Assembly: GCF_004664715.2 (NCBI RefSeq)
Contig: NC_051083.1
Location: 117,934,534-117,998,533, forward strand
Direction of reading: 5' to 3'
Length of the DNA stretch: 64,000 bases
DNA from: Peromyscus leucopus
Lineage: Eukaryota; Chordata; Mammalia; Rodentia; Cricetidae
Each line of letters opens with the position of its first letter. The first letter of the stretch is position 1. Position numbers and translations under genes: made by a program. The notes beneath the pieces were generated by a model. It was not told where the DNA came from, did no database searches, and worked only from the letters and a program-made list of their open reading frames with translations. This document shows, one piece after another, positions 11,506 to 20,638 of this stretch.

Positions 11506-12489
11506 CTCAACCAGAATTCCGATTTTAATAAGAGATATATTGTTCTGGTATAGCAGTCCCAGAAGAGAGTTGAAACTGTCTTGCCTTTGACCACGCTGTC
11601 CCCTCAGGAAGACCTTCCATGTGGATCAGCACCAGGCTGGAAACACATGCCTTCTGCTAACTCCCCCCCTCCCCTGTTGTCACAGCCTGCAGCCTCACTT
11701 ACCCCTTGTCACACATGCTCCAAGGTTTACAGAATAAGGACATCATTTAATATGCTAGAATGCTATCATTCTTTCTCAGGGGAAACAACATGGCCCTTTG
11801 TGAGCTCGAAGCTCACTTCAGAGGGTGTGGCTATCACTCAGGGCTCCTCAGGGAAGAGTCCTCGGGAAAGTGGCCACAGTGCCATTCCAGCTCTAGAACC
11901 TTCTCTAGGGTGTGGGGCGTTAGAGAAGGAGTTTTCAGGAAGCCCTCCTATGGGTGTTTTGTCTACTTTGGAGGCAATACTGTATATTTTCCAACCTCTT
12001 GAGAAAACAGTTTTTTGCCAACTTTGTGCCCCCCTCTCTAAATACCCTCGCTCATGCTTGGCTTTTGGCCCAGTTCTGAGGCCTGCCTTACCTCTGCCTG
12101 GCATTTCCTTCATAACAGCTGGCCCTGGGAGCTCACACACTTAGCTTCAGCTGCCAGTTTAAGGCAGGAGAGGCCCCTTCGGCTGAGCTGTGACAATAAC
12201 AGCATTTGTTCCCACACTGGTATTCTCAATGTCAACAGCAGTGACAGGCTCCGAGGGGATTATGGCCAGTCACTGCTCCGGGATGTTCATGCATCCAGCT
12301 TTGACTCTCGTCACAATACCGTGAATGAACTAGAAACAAGTAGTTGCTTCTCCATGCCATGCTAGGGGAATACAAAGAGCAAGAGACCAAGGGGTCTGCC
12401 GAAGGAAGTGATGGACATCCTCAGAACCACAATCGGAACACTTGGGTCAATAAGCACTTACTTCGGGGACTTGCCAATTTCTGTGTTCG
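11506..12489. other. Single-copy noncoding DNA
   Basis: Contains the longest open frame of the window (11581-12144, 187 codons, plus strand). It is overlapped by frames on both strands, has no domain or coding-like composition that I can recognise, and is read as chance. Confidence 0.5.
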
Positions 12490-12676
12490 GTTAGTAGACG
12501 GCTTACCTAACGGACAGAGAGAGCCTTGGCTTTGGTCCCTAGCACGGCTTAAACTGATCATGGTGCTCCAGGCCTGGACTCTTAGTCCTTGGGAGGCGGA
12601 GGTGGGAGGGTTAGGAGTTGAAGTTGGAGGTTAGCCTGGGCTGTATGAGACCCTGTCCCTAAACAAACAAACGACA
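12490..12676 (+). repeat. B4-type SINE (ID head plus B1-like part)
   Basis: 'ggcttacctaacggacag' and 'gccttggctttggtccc' form a diverged ID head. Then 'ccaggcctggactcttagtcc', 'gggaggcggaggtgggagg' and 'tgagaccctgtcc' follow, with a 'aaacaaacaaac' tail. Confidence 0.7.
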
Positions 12677-12872
12677 AAAACGAGGTGACTTCTAGGAGGG
12701 GGCAGTGAGTCAACACCTTGTAGGAATGTGACATAGAGACCACAGCCCAGACCACCTCTTCCAGGAGCTAAGCAGCATTGCCTCTTCTCCCAGCAAACGC
12801 TGACTGCGCCAGGCACCAGGAAATGGAGGCACAGGACACTAGAATGACTGATGACTCAGAGGAACACTGGGC

Positions 12873-13055
12873 TTTTTTTAAAGACAAGATCTCAAGAAAA
12901 CCAGGCTGGTCTGAAACTCACTGTGCAGCTAATGACCCTTGACATTCCTGATCTTTCTGCCGCCAGCTCCCAGGCTCTGGGACTGCAGGCATGCATACCA
13001 CACCCAGTTTTATGTAGTGCTGGGGATGGATCCCAGGGCCCTGTGCATGGTAGCT
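12873..13055 (-). mobile_element. B4-derived SINE, young-looking copy 1
   Basis: Reversed: T-rich tail, 'agacaagatctcaagaaaac', 'aggctggtctgaaactcact', 'gccgccagctcccaggct', 'atgtagtgctggggatgg' and 'ccctgtgcatgg'. Over about 175 bp it differs from the reverse complement of 16566-16752 at only about four positions. The tRNA-part A-box is missing while the B-box region remains. Confidence 0.88.
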
Positions 13056-13192
13056 GCTTGGCTTTATGGTGTTTGTAGTTAGATGAGGGCACTATCAGTT
13101 TTATTGGTGACTTACACTAATCTCAGAATTGAGGATGTTCATGTTTATCCCTGAGTTGGTTAACAGGAAATGGTGTTTTATTTTACTTTGGA

Positions 13193-13194
13193 TT

Positions 13195-13281
<87 letters not shown>

Positions 13282-13318
13282 CTTTCTTCCTCCCTCCCTT
13301 CCTTCCTTCCTTCCTTCT
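13193..13318. repeat. (TTTC)n / (TTCC)n microsatellite
   Basis: About 22 TTTC units from 13193, grading into TCCC and TTCC units to 13318. A pure pyrimidine strand of about 125 nt. Confidence 0.98.
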
Positions 13319-13842
13319 AATGATAGTGATTGGTAAGTACTGAATAACTCACTTCAGTTCTCATCTTTGAGAGGATATACTTTTCGTTGAATCTGACCAG
13401 ACAACTTATCATAATATATAAAAATAAGGTCTCAAGATGTAATTAAGGTTTCCTACCAATTGATGTAGAATTTACAAAAGAGACTTGCTCCTGGGTGGGC
13501 CATTAATTGGGTGAAAAAGCCATTAAGAGAAAGACTGGGGACATTTCTGGAGAGAGCATTTCCTGCTGGCCTTGAGGAAGCAGCCAGGCCGGAAAGAAGA
13601 AAGGGCGTCTTAGGAGTTGAGGGCTACAGCAGCAAGGACCTCAGTTTGGCCAAAGGATGGAAGCCGCTTGGAAAAGGAGCCCAAGCTCTAGATGAGAATG
13701 CAGCCTCGGCAACACCTGGGCTACAGCCCAGGCTTGGCGGTGCTGGGATGCACTGTTATGAACTGTGCCCGGGCTCCAGAGAAGCCAAGGAAACGGAAAT
13801 CATACATAAGGATTAGATTTGGCTTGTGGAGGTCTAAACTCT
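13319..13842. other. Single-copy noncoding DNA
   Basis: No repeat recognised; 13500-13800 is GC-richer with a 101-codon plus frame and a 60-codon minus frame, neither with recognisable motifs. Confidence 0.5.
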
Positions 13843-14052
13843 GAATGCTCAACAAGTTAAACAGAATTACCATACGACTGAGCAACTCCATTCTTAGGAA
13901 CACCCATATGATTCAGTTATAACATTCATGGGTATATAGAAGAAGGACTCTCACTCAGCGTACTACAGACTCACACACTTCCATTTCATTGAAGCACTAT
14001 TCACAGTAGTCAAGTTCTGAACCAGCCTAGGTGTCCATCAACAGATCATGGA

Positions 14053-14103
14053 ATTAATATATATATATATATATTAATATTATATATATATTAATATATA
14101 TAT
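14053..14103. repeat. AT-rich palindrome
   Basis: Alternating TA with symmetric 'ttaat/attaa' blocks reads nearly the same on both strands, so it can form a cruciform. It lies within the L1 at the edge of the B4 fragment. Confidence 0.85.
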
Positions 14104-14182
14104 AAACCCAGGCTGGTCTGAAACTCTCTGTGTAGCTAAGGATGACCCTTGAACTTCTGGTCTTCCTGCCTCCACCTCCCAA
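14104..14182 (-). repeat. B4 fragment inserted in L1
   Basis: 'caggctggtctgaaactctc', 'gtagctaaggatgaccctt' and 'cttcctgcctccacctcc' are reversed B4 B1-like sequence. L1 resumes at about 14184. It is clearly older in sequence than the copies at 12873 and 16566. Confidence 0.8.
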
Positions 14183-14360
14183 GTATGTACATATATATGG
14201 AGTTTTAGTCAGTCATAAAGAAGAATAAAATCATGTTATTTTCAGGAAATTGGATAGAACTAAAGATCATCCTGTTAAGCAAAATGAGCCAGACTCAGAT
14301 TCAGAAAGAAATTATCCCATGTTTTCTCTCATATGCTAGATCTATGAAAAATGGCACAAT

Positions 14361-14700
14361 GGGCTGAGGACACGGTAAAGTCTTTGCTGCACAAGTCTGA
14401 GGATCTGAGTTCAAACCCTAACACCTACATAAAGTCTAGGCAAGGCAGTACATCTGTAACCCCAGAGCTTAGCTGGGCTGGAGTGGTAGAAGATCCCTGG
14501 AGCTTGTCGGCCAGCCAGCCTAGCCAAATTGGTGAGCTCTGGGTTCAGTGAAAGACCCTGTCTCAACAAATAAGGCAGACAGTGATGAGAAAGACACTCA
14601 GGATTGACTTCTGGCCTCAGCATACATATATATGCATGCACGTGCACTGCATGGACATGTGCTCACACACATGAAGACACAAACACATTACACACAAAAT
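14361..14700 (+). repeat. Long B2/B3-family SINE
   Basis: Head 'gggctgaggacacggtaaag', 'ctgaggatctgagttcaaac', middle 'ctggagcttgtcggccagcc', 'gagctctgggttcagtgaaa', 'gaccctgtctcaac' and a CA-rich tail. It directly follows the L1 fragment. Confidence 0.85.
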
Positions 14701-14797
14701 AGCAAAATATATTATTTTGTATAATGCATAGACACTGTTGCTCCATCTCCACCTGTTTGGATAATTTGTGCATTTTCTCTTCTTCTTCTTTTGAATG

Positions 14798-15083
14798 TAT
14801 GTGCTCATGTTTGTGTGTACTCTGCATGTACGTAGAGGCTAGGTGTTGATGCTCAGTGTCTTCTGAAACTGTTTTTCCCCTTATTCTTTGAGACATGGTC
14901 TCTCACAGAACTCGGAATTCACAGGTTAGGCTAGGCTGGACAGAGAGCTCCAGGAATCTCCTGTGTCCACCTCCCCAGCCCTGGGATTTTAGGTTGTGAC
15001 TGCTGCTGCTGGCTTTTATGTGGGTGCTAGAGCTCCCCATGCTTACATGACAAGCAGTTTCCAAACTGAGCCACTCGGGCTCC
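14798..15083 (-). repeat. Long B2/B3-family SINE, antisense
   Basis: Reversed counterpart of the same form: 'gagacatggtctctcacaga', 'aggctaggctggacagagag', 'ggcttttatgtgggtgctag', 'ctgagccactcgggctcc'. It faces the copy at 14361 across a gap of about 100 bp, forming an imperfect inverted pair. Confidence 0.83.
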
Positions 15084-15872
15084 TTTCTTCTCCCCATTGA
15101 TTTCAAATTGAGTTCCATTATGAGAGGATACAACTAGAGGAAATGATGCCATTTTTTGTATTTGTAAAAAACTTGCTTTATGACCTATAACGTGATCTAT
15201 TTTAGAGAAAGTTCCATGTGTTGCTGAGAAGAACATATGCATTCAACAGCTGTTGGGTGGAATATTCTGTAGATGCCTGATAAGTCCTTTTGATCTAGTA
15301 TATTTTAACTCTGAAATTTCTTTGTAAATCTTTTGTCTGAATGGTCTATTTGTGAGAGAGTAGGGTACTAAGGTCATCCATTATTATTTCTTTTTATCCA
15401 GAGCTCTCTGTTCTTTTATGGCCAGTAACACTTATCTTATGGAACTAAATGAACCAACATTTGGTAGAGATATTTACAATGGTTCCATCTTCTTGATGAA
15501 CTATCCTCTTTAATAATATGTAGTGATCTTGCTAACCTCTTCTGAATAAATTTGGCTTGAAGTCTACTTTAACGGATGTATCATTAGTCCTGGTTGGTTT
15601 GGGCCTTCATTTGCATACTGACTTATATCTTTTCATTCCTAGTATCTGTGGATCTTTGCCAGGAGGGTGGACTTTTGCAAACAGTTAATCTTCTTTTTCA
15701 ATCTATTCAGTCAGTTTGTGTCTCTTAATTGGAGGGTTAGAACTATTTATTTTTTAGAGCTTATTACTAAATGGTATGTACTGACCCCCCTCCCATTCAC
15801 TTGAGAGAATTGGCTTCACTAAATTAGTAATGCTTGATTCTTTTCTAATTCTCATTTATTTATCCATCCAAC

Positions 15873-15968
15873 TTTTTGACAGGGTCTTATTGTGTAGCTT
15901 GGCTAGTCTGGAACTCACTATATAGGTCAAGCTGGCCTTAAACTCACAAAGACCCACCTCCCTCAGTA
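15873..15968 (-). repeat. B1 fragment in L1
   Basis: 'tgacagggtcttattgtgta', 'ctggaactcactatataggt', 'caagctggccttaaactcac' is a reversed B1, cut after the 'gacccacctcc' block. Confidence 0.8.
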
Positions 15969-16324
15969 TTTATCCATTCCTCTAGTGACATCAATAGTCT
16001 CCTGATGGTTTATGATTGTGTGTAGATTTCTTTCTCTTGTGCAGAGTTTTCCTTTAAGTGTTTTCTACAATGCTGGCTTAGGAAATTGCTTTATGAAGCT
16101 TCTTCTTTCTATTCTGCTTTTCAAGAAACTTGGCTGGGTATAGTAGTCTTGGTTAGTAGTTTTTTTCATCATCAGCCCTTGCTCTCCTGGCCTTCAGAAT
16201 GTCTACTGACCTGTTTTCTGAAATTCTGGTACCTTTGTGATTCCACACCTTTTGCTGGCTTTCTTGTCCAAGTTTCTGAACGTGTTGTCTAAGTCTTTAA
16301 TTAGTTTCTTACCCCTCTGTTTTG

Positions 16325-16405
16325 TTTTTTGAAAAAGAGTCTCATATAGCCCAAACTGGCCTCCAACTTACTAGGTAGCTGAGGCTGGCCTTGAACTTTC
16401 AATGT
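16325..16405 (-). repeat. Old B1 fragment in L1
   Basis: 'aaaagagtctcatatagccc', 'actggcctccaactta' and 'gctggccttgaactttc' match a diverged reversed B1 left half. Confidence 0.65.
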
Positions 16406-16565
16406 TCTTTCCCTCATCACCTATGTTCTGGAAACTGGCTTTGAGTAAGTTGTCTTATTTTTTTGTATTTTTTATGTTTCTATGCTGAGATTTGTGCATC
16501 TACTTGGATGGATGTCTCTTCTGATTTTGTAAGAGGATATTCTTACTGACTAGCTTTCTCTCAAG

Positions 16566-16752
16566 AGCTATCATGCACAAGGTCCTGGGATCCATCCCCA
16601 GCACTACATAAAACCGGGTGTGGTATGCATGCCTGCAGTCCCAGAGCCTGGGAGCTGGCGGCAGAAAGATCAGGAATGTCAAGGGTCATTAGCTGCACAG
16701 TGAGTTTCAGACCAGCCTGGTTTTCTTGAGATCTTGTCTTAAAAAAAAAAAA
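16566..16752 (+). mobile_element. B4-derived SINE, young-looking copy 2
   Basis: Sense order: 'agctatcatgcacaaggtcc' (ID part from the middle), 'gatccatccccagcacta', 'gcatgcctgcagtcccagag', 'agctggcggcagaaagatc', 'cagaccagcctggttttctt', then a 12-nt A tail. Near-identical inverted partner of 12873-13055. Both begin at about the same internal point of the ID head. Confidence 0.88.
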
Positions 16753-17142
16753 GCTGAACCCCAAGTGCCATTCAAAGGGTGAAAAACAAGCCACACTACC
16801 AGCAACATCATTAAAACAAACCTGAGGTAGACTTACTATAAAACTGATTAAAAATAACTGCTATACCACTAATAATCATATAAAGAAAAGTAGCAAAAAA
16901 TGCAGACTAAATCATGAGGCCAAAAATTAACAAAGTGTTTTCTACAGCCATACCACACTGGATGACCCAATCTCATCTGATCTTGAAAGCTAACAAAGTT
17001 TATAGTAATGATGATAAAATAAAAGAAGCAAGGTCAAAGAATAGAAAAAGAATAAAAGAGTGAAAAAATGGAAGGAGATAGAAGAGCAAAGGATTAAAAA
17101 ATCTTTTTCCAAATAAAGACAAAATATGTAAATAAAATTAGA
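16753..17142. other. A-rich DNA holding a 5S rRNA fragment
   Basis: A-rich plus strand with no open frame of note. Apart from the 5S-like stretch at 16940 nothing could be assigned; it may be a decayed L1 portion. Confidence 0.45.
16940..16993 (+). pseudogene. 5S rRNA pseudogene fragment (5' part only)
   Basis: Matches about the first 53 nt of vertebrate 5S rRNA: 'tctacagccataccac', 'cccaatctcatctgatct', 'gaaagctaa'. Most differences are CpG decay (CG to CA or TG) plus a 1-nt deletion. The internal promoter (from about nt 50) and the rest of the RNA are absent, so it cannot be a working gene. A direct repeat TAACAAAGT lies at 16928-16936 and 16991-16999. Confidence 0.85.
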
Positions 17143-17262
17143 TAAAGGTAGAGCTGAGGCAGGAGCATCACAATTTTGAAGCTAATCTGAGCTACACAGT
17201 AAGTTCCACCTAAACTTTACTTCACAGCAAGACCCCATTTCAAACTTTGTAAAAAAAAAAAA
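17143..17262 (+). repeat. B1-like SINE, diverged
   Basis: 'agctgaggcaggagcatcac', 'ctaatctgagctacacagta', 'agcaagaccccatttc' and an A-rich tail. Confidence 0.65.
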
Positions 17263-17591
17263 GAGAGAGATAAAATTAGAAAACATGAAAAAATGTTTTA
17301 TAAAACATGAAAACAAAAGATGTTGAAAACAAAGTAAAATAAAACCCACTAAAATGGTAAAGAGTAAAAACAAGAAAGAGAAGACAACAAAAGATTGGAG
17401 AAGGTTCTTTCTGCTTTCACTAATACTGATATTTGTCAGGACGGGGATGGGGTGTAGTAGGACGTAGCTGAATTCTATTATACGTCTTCTCTGTTCCTAA
17501 TGTACAGGATGTGGCTACACATGGGCTAAGTACCAGGCTGGCAAAAGATATACCCTCAGCATCAGTGTGTTGTATTTTCCTTTAATCATTT
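17263..17591. other. A-rich then single-copy DNA
   Basis: 17263-17400 is A-rich and may extend the SINE tail. 17400-17591 is unassigned. Confidence 0.5.
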
Positions 17592-17807
17592 TATTTTTGA
17601 GACCAAACTTCTTGTAGCGCCTTCTGGCCTTGAACCCTCTATGGAGCTGAGGATACCCTTACACTTCTGATTCTCCTGCTTCTACCTCCAGAGTGCATGG
17701 GTTACAGGCGTGGGCCACCATGGCAGCTTTGTGTGGTACTGGGATTAACCTTAGGGCTTTGTGCGTGCTAGGCAAACATTCCACCAACTGCTCTGCGTTG
17801 CCAGCCC
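17592..17807 (-). repeat. B4 SINE, antisense
   Basis: 'ttttgagaccaaacttct', 'tctggccttgaaccctctat', 'gagctgaggatacccttaca', 'ggtactgggattaacctt' and 'gtgcgtgctaggcaaacatt' form a near-complete reversed B4. Confidence 0.85.
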
Positions 17808-18564
17808 CTTACTGGAGGCACCCCTTGAGAAGTTTCACTTCTTTGTACACGTGGAGCCACTGTTGGGCACCGGAAGCTTTATAGCTTGAGGGCTTTGTAC
17901 AGGTTCCCATTTGCTCCACAGACCTATACCCCAGCCCAAGGGCATTCCCCTGCATGTGTCAGAGAATCAGGGAAAGAGTCAGAGCATGGAGGTCTGCATT
18001 AGATGTGGGGACTGGAGGAAGCCCAGTCTTCTGTCTCAGATTTCTGACCCTGTCTGGCAGGAAACCAGCTTGTGGGAGGGAGAGAGCTGGAGAACTTTCA
18101 ATCGATATCGGGGAAGGCAGCTCTAGAGGCCAATCTACCTGTCATGGACTCCGAGTCAGATTGTCCACATATTATTAGGTGATGGCATTTGCAACTCATC
18201 CTAGAGACCAGAGCTACCAACTCTCTTGATTCCCACCAGCCGGGCCTCCTACTGCCCAAACTTCTCAGTGTGTTTACACCCAGCCCTCTCCATCTCTATG
18301 ACTACGCACTCTGGGCTATTTCCCACCCCGACACTGTACTCTGGCAGTGCATCTTAGATTTCCTGATTTGTGATTGTTCCTTGTTTTCAGGTTCCCAGAG
18401 TAGTTCAGTCTCAAACAATAGCACCTTCCCTCAAGATGGTGCCTGATTATAGTACTCTGAGATACGGGGAGTGACAAAATGGATTTGGGATATACCACCA
18501 TGCCTGCCTGTGAGAAATATATTAATGTTAGCATTTTACTACGTTTTGCCCTTTTAACACTGCA
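17808..18564. other. Single-copy noncoding DNA
   Basis: No repeat recognised. Three overlapping plus frames of 63-85 codons have no recognisable motif. Confidence 0.5.
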
Positions 18565-18645
18565 TTATTTTAATGTAGATGCTAGAGATCCAGCCTCAGC
18601 TCTTCATGCTTGTGTGACGAGGACGTCAGTGAGCCATCTCCTCCA
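18565..18645 (-). repeat. B2/B3-family SINE head, antisense
   Basis: 'tgtagatgctagagatcc', 'cagctcttcatgcttgtgtg' and 'gagccatctcctcc' are the reversed SINE head. Confidence 0.7.
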
Positions 18646-19149
18646 CCCCTGATTATTCATAATTACCTCCCATTCCTTCTAAAATCTCCCACGTGTCATG
18701 GCTTTTCCAAGGATCTAGTATCATCCTAAGGCTTTCCAGAACCTAGTAGAGAAGACCTTTTCACAGTCCGTTACTTGCGCTCTAACATCAATCTTCCTCC
18801 CGGAACTTGTGCCAACACAGCAGGTCACTCTTGACACCTATGCCATGCCCTGGGTTTTTAGACCAGCATTGCAGGTCCCATAGCTCCAGTGCTAGTGGGG
18901 ATGACAGGTCGAGCTGGTAGGTAGGAGAGTGGCAGGCTTGAGTTTTTCAGGCAACATGCCATGACTGCAGGAATCCTGGCCTCACAAAGTCACAATTTCT
19001 ACAAAATGATTTATGTTTAGATGGCAGACCCAGCTTAAAGCACTCAAAAATGGTTACCATTAAATTCTTTTGTACATCCATACAAGTTCTGTTCATGAAC
19101 AATACCTAGGCAAATGGTCACAGGAAACGTGTCAGTTCAAAGAAGGTAA
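18646..19149. other. Single-copy noncoding DNA
   Basis: Nothing recognised. Confidence 0.5.
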
Positions 19150-19438
19150 TTATACAGCAGGTGAGACGACGCAGAGGGTAAAGGCCCTCGTTACCGAAGC
19201 CTGAGTCCCATTCGAGGAAATGCGCAGTGTCCATGCCGGCTTCCGTGAGCCCTGAAGCTATCCAGCAAAGGCAAGTCTGTCAAAGGCAACGGCGTCATTT
19301 TACATTCCCCAGACCCCTAGCAGTGGAAGGAGAGAACTAAGTCCCCCAAACTGTCCTCTGACCTCCATGTGAAAAGGCACGCACACGCCCCCAGAACACA
19401 GGCATGCACACACATGCACAAGTAAGTAAATATAATTT
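19150..19438 (+). repeat. B2/B3-family SINE with an internal extra segment
   Basis: 'caggtgagacgacgcagagg', 'ggaaggagagaactaagtcc' and 'ctgtcctctgacctccatgt' give the family. Between head and 3' half sits about 55 bp (19247-19305, 'cctgaagc...gcgtcattttacattcc') that is not part of the usual consensus but recurs at 20418. Confidence 0.7.
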
Positions 19439-19602
19439 AAAGTAAAATAAAAACGATTTGGAGAAATCTACTTTCAACAGGAGCCAGTTAAAGAATGTTA
19501 CAAGTACACACATGCACAAGTAAGTAAATATAATTTAAAGTAAAATAAAATGATTTGGAGAAATCTATTTTCAAAGGGAGCCAATTAAAGAATGTTACAA
19601 GT
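19408..19602 (+). repeat. 98-bp tandem duplication of SINE tail plus flank
   Basis: Unit 1 (19408-19505) and unit 2 (19506-19602) both run 'acacacatgcacaagtaagt' through 'gatttggagaaatct' to 'agaatgttacaagta'. They differ at only a few positions and one small indel. The duplication includes the 3' end of the SINE and unique flank. Confidence 0.95.
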
Positions 19603-19669
19603 ATCTCATTTAAAATATAGTACATACTAAATGTCTATTAACTTCAGTTTCTTTATGTGTAAAATAGAG

Positions 19670-19670
<1 letters not shown>

Positions 19671-19714
<44 letters not shown>
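19671..19714. repeat. (CA)n microsatellite
   Basis: 22 uninterrupted AC units. Confidence 0.98.
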
Positions 19715-19720
<6 letters not shown>

Positions 19721-19747
19721 TGAAACGCTTGTCTGTTTAGAAAACCC

Positions 19748-19953
19748 AAGTCATGTTGGGTATGGTAGCAGACACCTGTAATGCCAGCACTCAAGAAGCT
19801 GAGGTAACAGCACCATGAGTTCAAGGCCAGGCTGAGCTACTCAGTAAGACTGTGTCTCAAAGAACAAAATGAAACAATAGAGTTGGTTGTGCTGGTGCAT
19901 ATCAGTAGGGTATGCCCAATCATAAGTTTGAGGCTAGCCTAGGCTACATATTT
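19748..19953 (+). repeat. B1 SINE followed by a B1 fragment
   Basis: First unit (to 19868): 'gggtatggtagcagacacct', 'aatgccagcactcaag', 'tgagttcaaggccaggctg', 'agactgtgtctcaaag'. Second, partial unit (19884-19953): 'ggtgcatatcagtag', 'agtttgaggctagcctaggc'. Confidence 0.75.
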
Positions 19954-19959
19954 GGGCTA

Positions 19960-20300
19960 GGGAGATGGCTCAATGGTAAATCACTTGCTGCATAAGTGTG
20001 CAGATGGAAGTTCAGATTCCAGCACTCACATTGAAAAAAAAAAGCTGGCAGGCATTGTAGCCCATCTTTGATCTCAGTGAGTAGGGTATGGAGACAGGGC
20101 ATCTCCAGAGCAAACTAGCTAGCTAGACCAGCTAAATTGCTGAGCTCCAAGTTCAGCAAGAGACTTTCCCTTAGTAAAAAACCTGGTGGGTAACTAAGAA
20201 AAGACATTTGACACCTATCTCTGGTCTTCACATGCATACACTCCCATGTGCACCCCCCCCATACACACATGTGTGCACACATAGACCACACACACAAGAG
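19960..20300 (+). repeat. Long B2/B3-family SINE
   Basis: Begins 'gggctagggagatggctcaa', then 'gttcagattccagcactcac', 'gctgagctccaagttcagc', 'gacacctatctctggtcttc' and a CA-rich tail. Same long form as at 14361 and 35888. Confidence 0.85.
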
Positions 20301-20417
20301 AAACAAAGGAAAACAAAAATTAATCAACATCTTGGTTTTAGCCCAAACATAGACGTTTGTATATAAGGAAATGTATCTATACAGAAACATACAAGGAAAG
20401 TGTAACCGCCCCTGTTT

Positions 20418-20478
20418 AGCCCTGAAGCCACAGGACTCTATTCAGCAAGTGAGTCAAAGACAACGAAGTCATCTTATA
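20418..20478 (+). repeat. Dispersed segment shared with 19247-19305
   Basis: 'agccctgaagc', 'ctattcagcaa', 'gagtcaaagacaacgaagtc' and 'cttatattcc' align with the extra block in the SINE at 19150, with small gaps. Family unknown. Confidence 0.6.
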
Positions 20479-20499
20479 TTCCTTTAAATTTCTTCAAAT

Positions 20500-20638
20500 A
20501 AAATCTTGCTGGGAGGGGGGAGAATAGGGGAACCCATGGCTGATATGTAGAACTGAATGGTATTGTAAAATAAAATATATATAAAAAATAAAATAATAAT
20601 AATAATAATAATAAAGAAACGTAAAAAAAAAATCTTGC
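20500..20638 (+). mobile_element. Tiny L1 3'-end insertion with target-site duplication
   Basis: About 119 bp (20510-20628) of L1 3' terminus: G-rich 'gggaggggggagaatagggg', then 'ggctgatatgtagaact' and an A/AAT-rich tail. It is flanked by a perfect AAAATCTTGC at 20500-20509 and 20629-20638. The copy is severely 5'-truncated. Confidence 0.88.

Larger units (their letters stand above)
13843..14342 (+). mobile_element. L1 fragment (end of ORF2), interrupted
   Basis: Sense L1 blocks: 'aattaccatacgactgagcaa', 'ttgaagcactattcacagt', 'ggtgtccatcaacagatcatgg', then after an insert 'ggagttttagtcagtcataa' and 'ggaaattggatagaactaaag'. The coding frame is broken. A TA-rich palindrome and a B4 fragment sit in the middle. 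Confidence 0.85.
15084..16565 (-). mobile_element. L1 ORF2 fragment, antisense, decayed
   Basis: Antisense ORF2 blocks from about 15140: 'cttgctttatgacctataac', 'gagaaagttccatgtgttgc', 'gggtggaatattctgtagat', 'tttgtctgaatggtctattt', 'gcttgaagtctactttaac', 'ttcctttaagtg'. Many stops and indels on both strands. Two old B1 fragments interrupt it. Confidence 0.82.

Noticed and set aside
11581..12144. 187-codon plus-strand open frame, the longest in the window
   Set aside because: Overlapped by frames on both strands (11760-12002, 11838-12140), no domain, Ser/Pro/Leu-rich chance-like composition, no convincing splice or promoter context.
12892..13092. Similar peptides encoded near 12851-13078 and 16561-16794
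   Set aside because: The similarity comes from two copies of the same SINE, not from a gene family.
13129..13320. Low-complexity Phe/Leu/Ser frame
   Set aside because: Translation of the TTTC microsatellite.
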